From JBMOMT01 sp049324835 (GTDB lineage: Bacteria > Chloroflexota > Anaerolineae > CAYNKW01): a DNA stretch of 64,000 nt. Location: contig JBMOMT010000019.1 of the NCBI GenBank assembly GCA_049324835.1, positions 62,001 through 126,000 on the forward strand. The letters are read 5' to 3'. The translations under genes and the position numbers were made by a program. Positions 63,446-64,000 of the stretch are shown here, piece by piece. A model generated the notes under the pieces. The model was given only the letters and a program-made list of their open reading frames with translations, did no database searches and was not told where the DNA came from. Positions within the stretch are counted from its first letter, which is position 1. Each line of letters starts with the position of its first letter.

Positions 63446-64000
63446 TCATTCTACCACATCCTCTGGCCCGCATGGGCGGCCCACCCCCGGCGAGCGGCAA
63501 GCAAACCCGTAATTTTCTGCCATGCCCTGCACCCGCCGGCGCATCAGATGTAGTACCTCGTCGCCGCCGAGTACGACGCAGTTCTCACCGTAACCCAACA
63601 GCGTGCGCACCGCGTCCCAGGCGTCGTCGGTGAAGCCTTTGACCAGCGCCGAGCCATCTGGCTGCCGCTCCACGGTCGTCTCTTCAAAGTACTGGCTGAT
63701 GTCCCCTCGACCCACAACCGGCTTGAGCAGATAGTGGACAAAGAAGCGCGGTGGCCGGCGGTGCGCCACCGATACTTTGGCGGGCAGCACCTCCAGGCGC
63801 TCGTCGTCGGCAATGTAGCGCAGGCGAAAGCGAAAGTAGCGCGAGTCGTGCCCCTCGCCCCGGTGACTATGCCAGGATACCGTCCAACAGTGCAGGTACC
63901 AGTGCCCCTGCCGAAAACGGATCTCCAGGGGCGCCACCATCCAGTAGCGGGGTCGTTGGTCATCCTGTTGAGGCGAATAATAGTGGAAGGCCAACTGGCG
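63446..64000 (-). CDS. WYL-domain regulator, 5' end beyond the window
   Basis: At least 184 aa, open to the right edge (RQLAFHYYSPQQDD). WYL core: YWMVAPLEIRFRQGHWYLHC, SRYFRFRLRYIADDERLEVL. A helical WCX-like end (FTDDAWDAVRTLLGYGENCV, VLHLMRRRVQGM) follows. The normal N-terminal HTH is off the window. WYL regulators head many I-D operons and bind nucleic-acid ligands; the stop lies 21 bases before the cas3 ATG-side ribosome site, so it is co-transcribed with cas genes. Confidence 0.85.
   Translation of the reverse strand, partial: RQLAFHYYSPQQDDQRPRYWMVAPLEIRFRQGHWYLHCWTVSWHSHRGEGHDSRYFRFRLRYIADDERLEVLPAKVSVAHRRPPRFFVHYLLKPVVGRGDISQYFEETTVERQPDGSALVKGFTDDAWDAVRTLLGYGENCVVLGGDEVLHLMRRRVQGMAENYGFACRSPGVGRPCGPEDVVE

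Overview
The window is GC-rich bacterial DNA with compact minus-strand operons, many intergenic palindromes and small inverted-repeat elements, and a complete subtype I-D CRISPR-Cas locus. Gene content (I-D Cas genes, PqqD-type proteins, a NACHT-formylglycine-enzyme fusion with DGR parts, DUF1847, GPH-type transporter, glycyl-radical enzyme) suggests an uncultured, probably anaerobic or facultative Chloroflexota (Anaerolineae-like) genome. This is inference: no rRNA, tRNA or universal marker gene is present.

Layout. 0-10.5 kb: ordinary, loosely packed genes (edge fragment of a possible kinase-like gene, a PqqD/Tat/DUF2135-like fusion, FecR-domain membrane protein, PHP phosphoesterase, SGNH hydrolase, VOC-like protein, ABC exporter pair, DUF1847 protein) separated by inverted-repeat elements. 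10.6-15.7 kb: remains of a diversity-generating retroelement (DGR): a 977-aa NACHT NTPase with a C-terminal FGE-sulfatase (C-type-lectin-like) domain carrying a variable region, an avd gene and a template repeat. No reverse transcriptase is present; the template runs straight into a truncated xanthine-dehydrogenase-type gene. 15.8-28.4 kb: a defence-like island with a DUF499 ATPase, a 195-aa protein with an ELEN motif, a DUF1156 DNA adenine methyltransferase, a PIN/UPF0175 toxin-antitoxin pair, a 1365-aa SNF2 helicase with DUF3883-like and TOPRIM-like tails, a candidate small RNA, and a DUF433/DUF5615 pair.

28.7-41.3 kb: metabolic accessory genes. A glycyl-radical enzyme and its activase are followed by a flavin-type PPOX protein. 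Near them are a VapBC pair, relics of an error-prone polymerase cassette, an M20 dipeptidase, an unusual SDR-thiamine-diphosphate enzyme fusion, a GPH/MFS transporter and a TetR regulator with a consensus promoter.

41.5-64 kb: a 150-repeat CRISPR array (149 spacers, counted by hand), transcribed on the minus strand from a leader next to cas2, then the I-D operon, all on the minus strand: WYL regulator (cut by the window edge), cas3, cas10d, csc2, csc1, cas6, cas4, an unrecognised 137-aa gene, cas1, cas2. A 120-bp mobile inverted-repeat element with GTAA ends and an 8-bp target duplication has been inserted exactly between cas1 and cas2. Several spacer pairs are identical or differ mostly at one codon phase, suggesting repeated sampling of related phages.

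The most interesting items are the DGR remnant attached to an immune-type NACHT protein, the methylase/ATPase/helicase cassette, the MITE that split cas1 from cas2, and the near-duplicate spacers.
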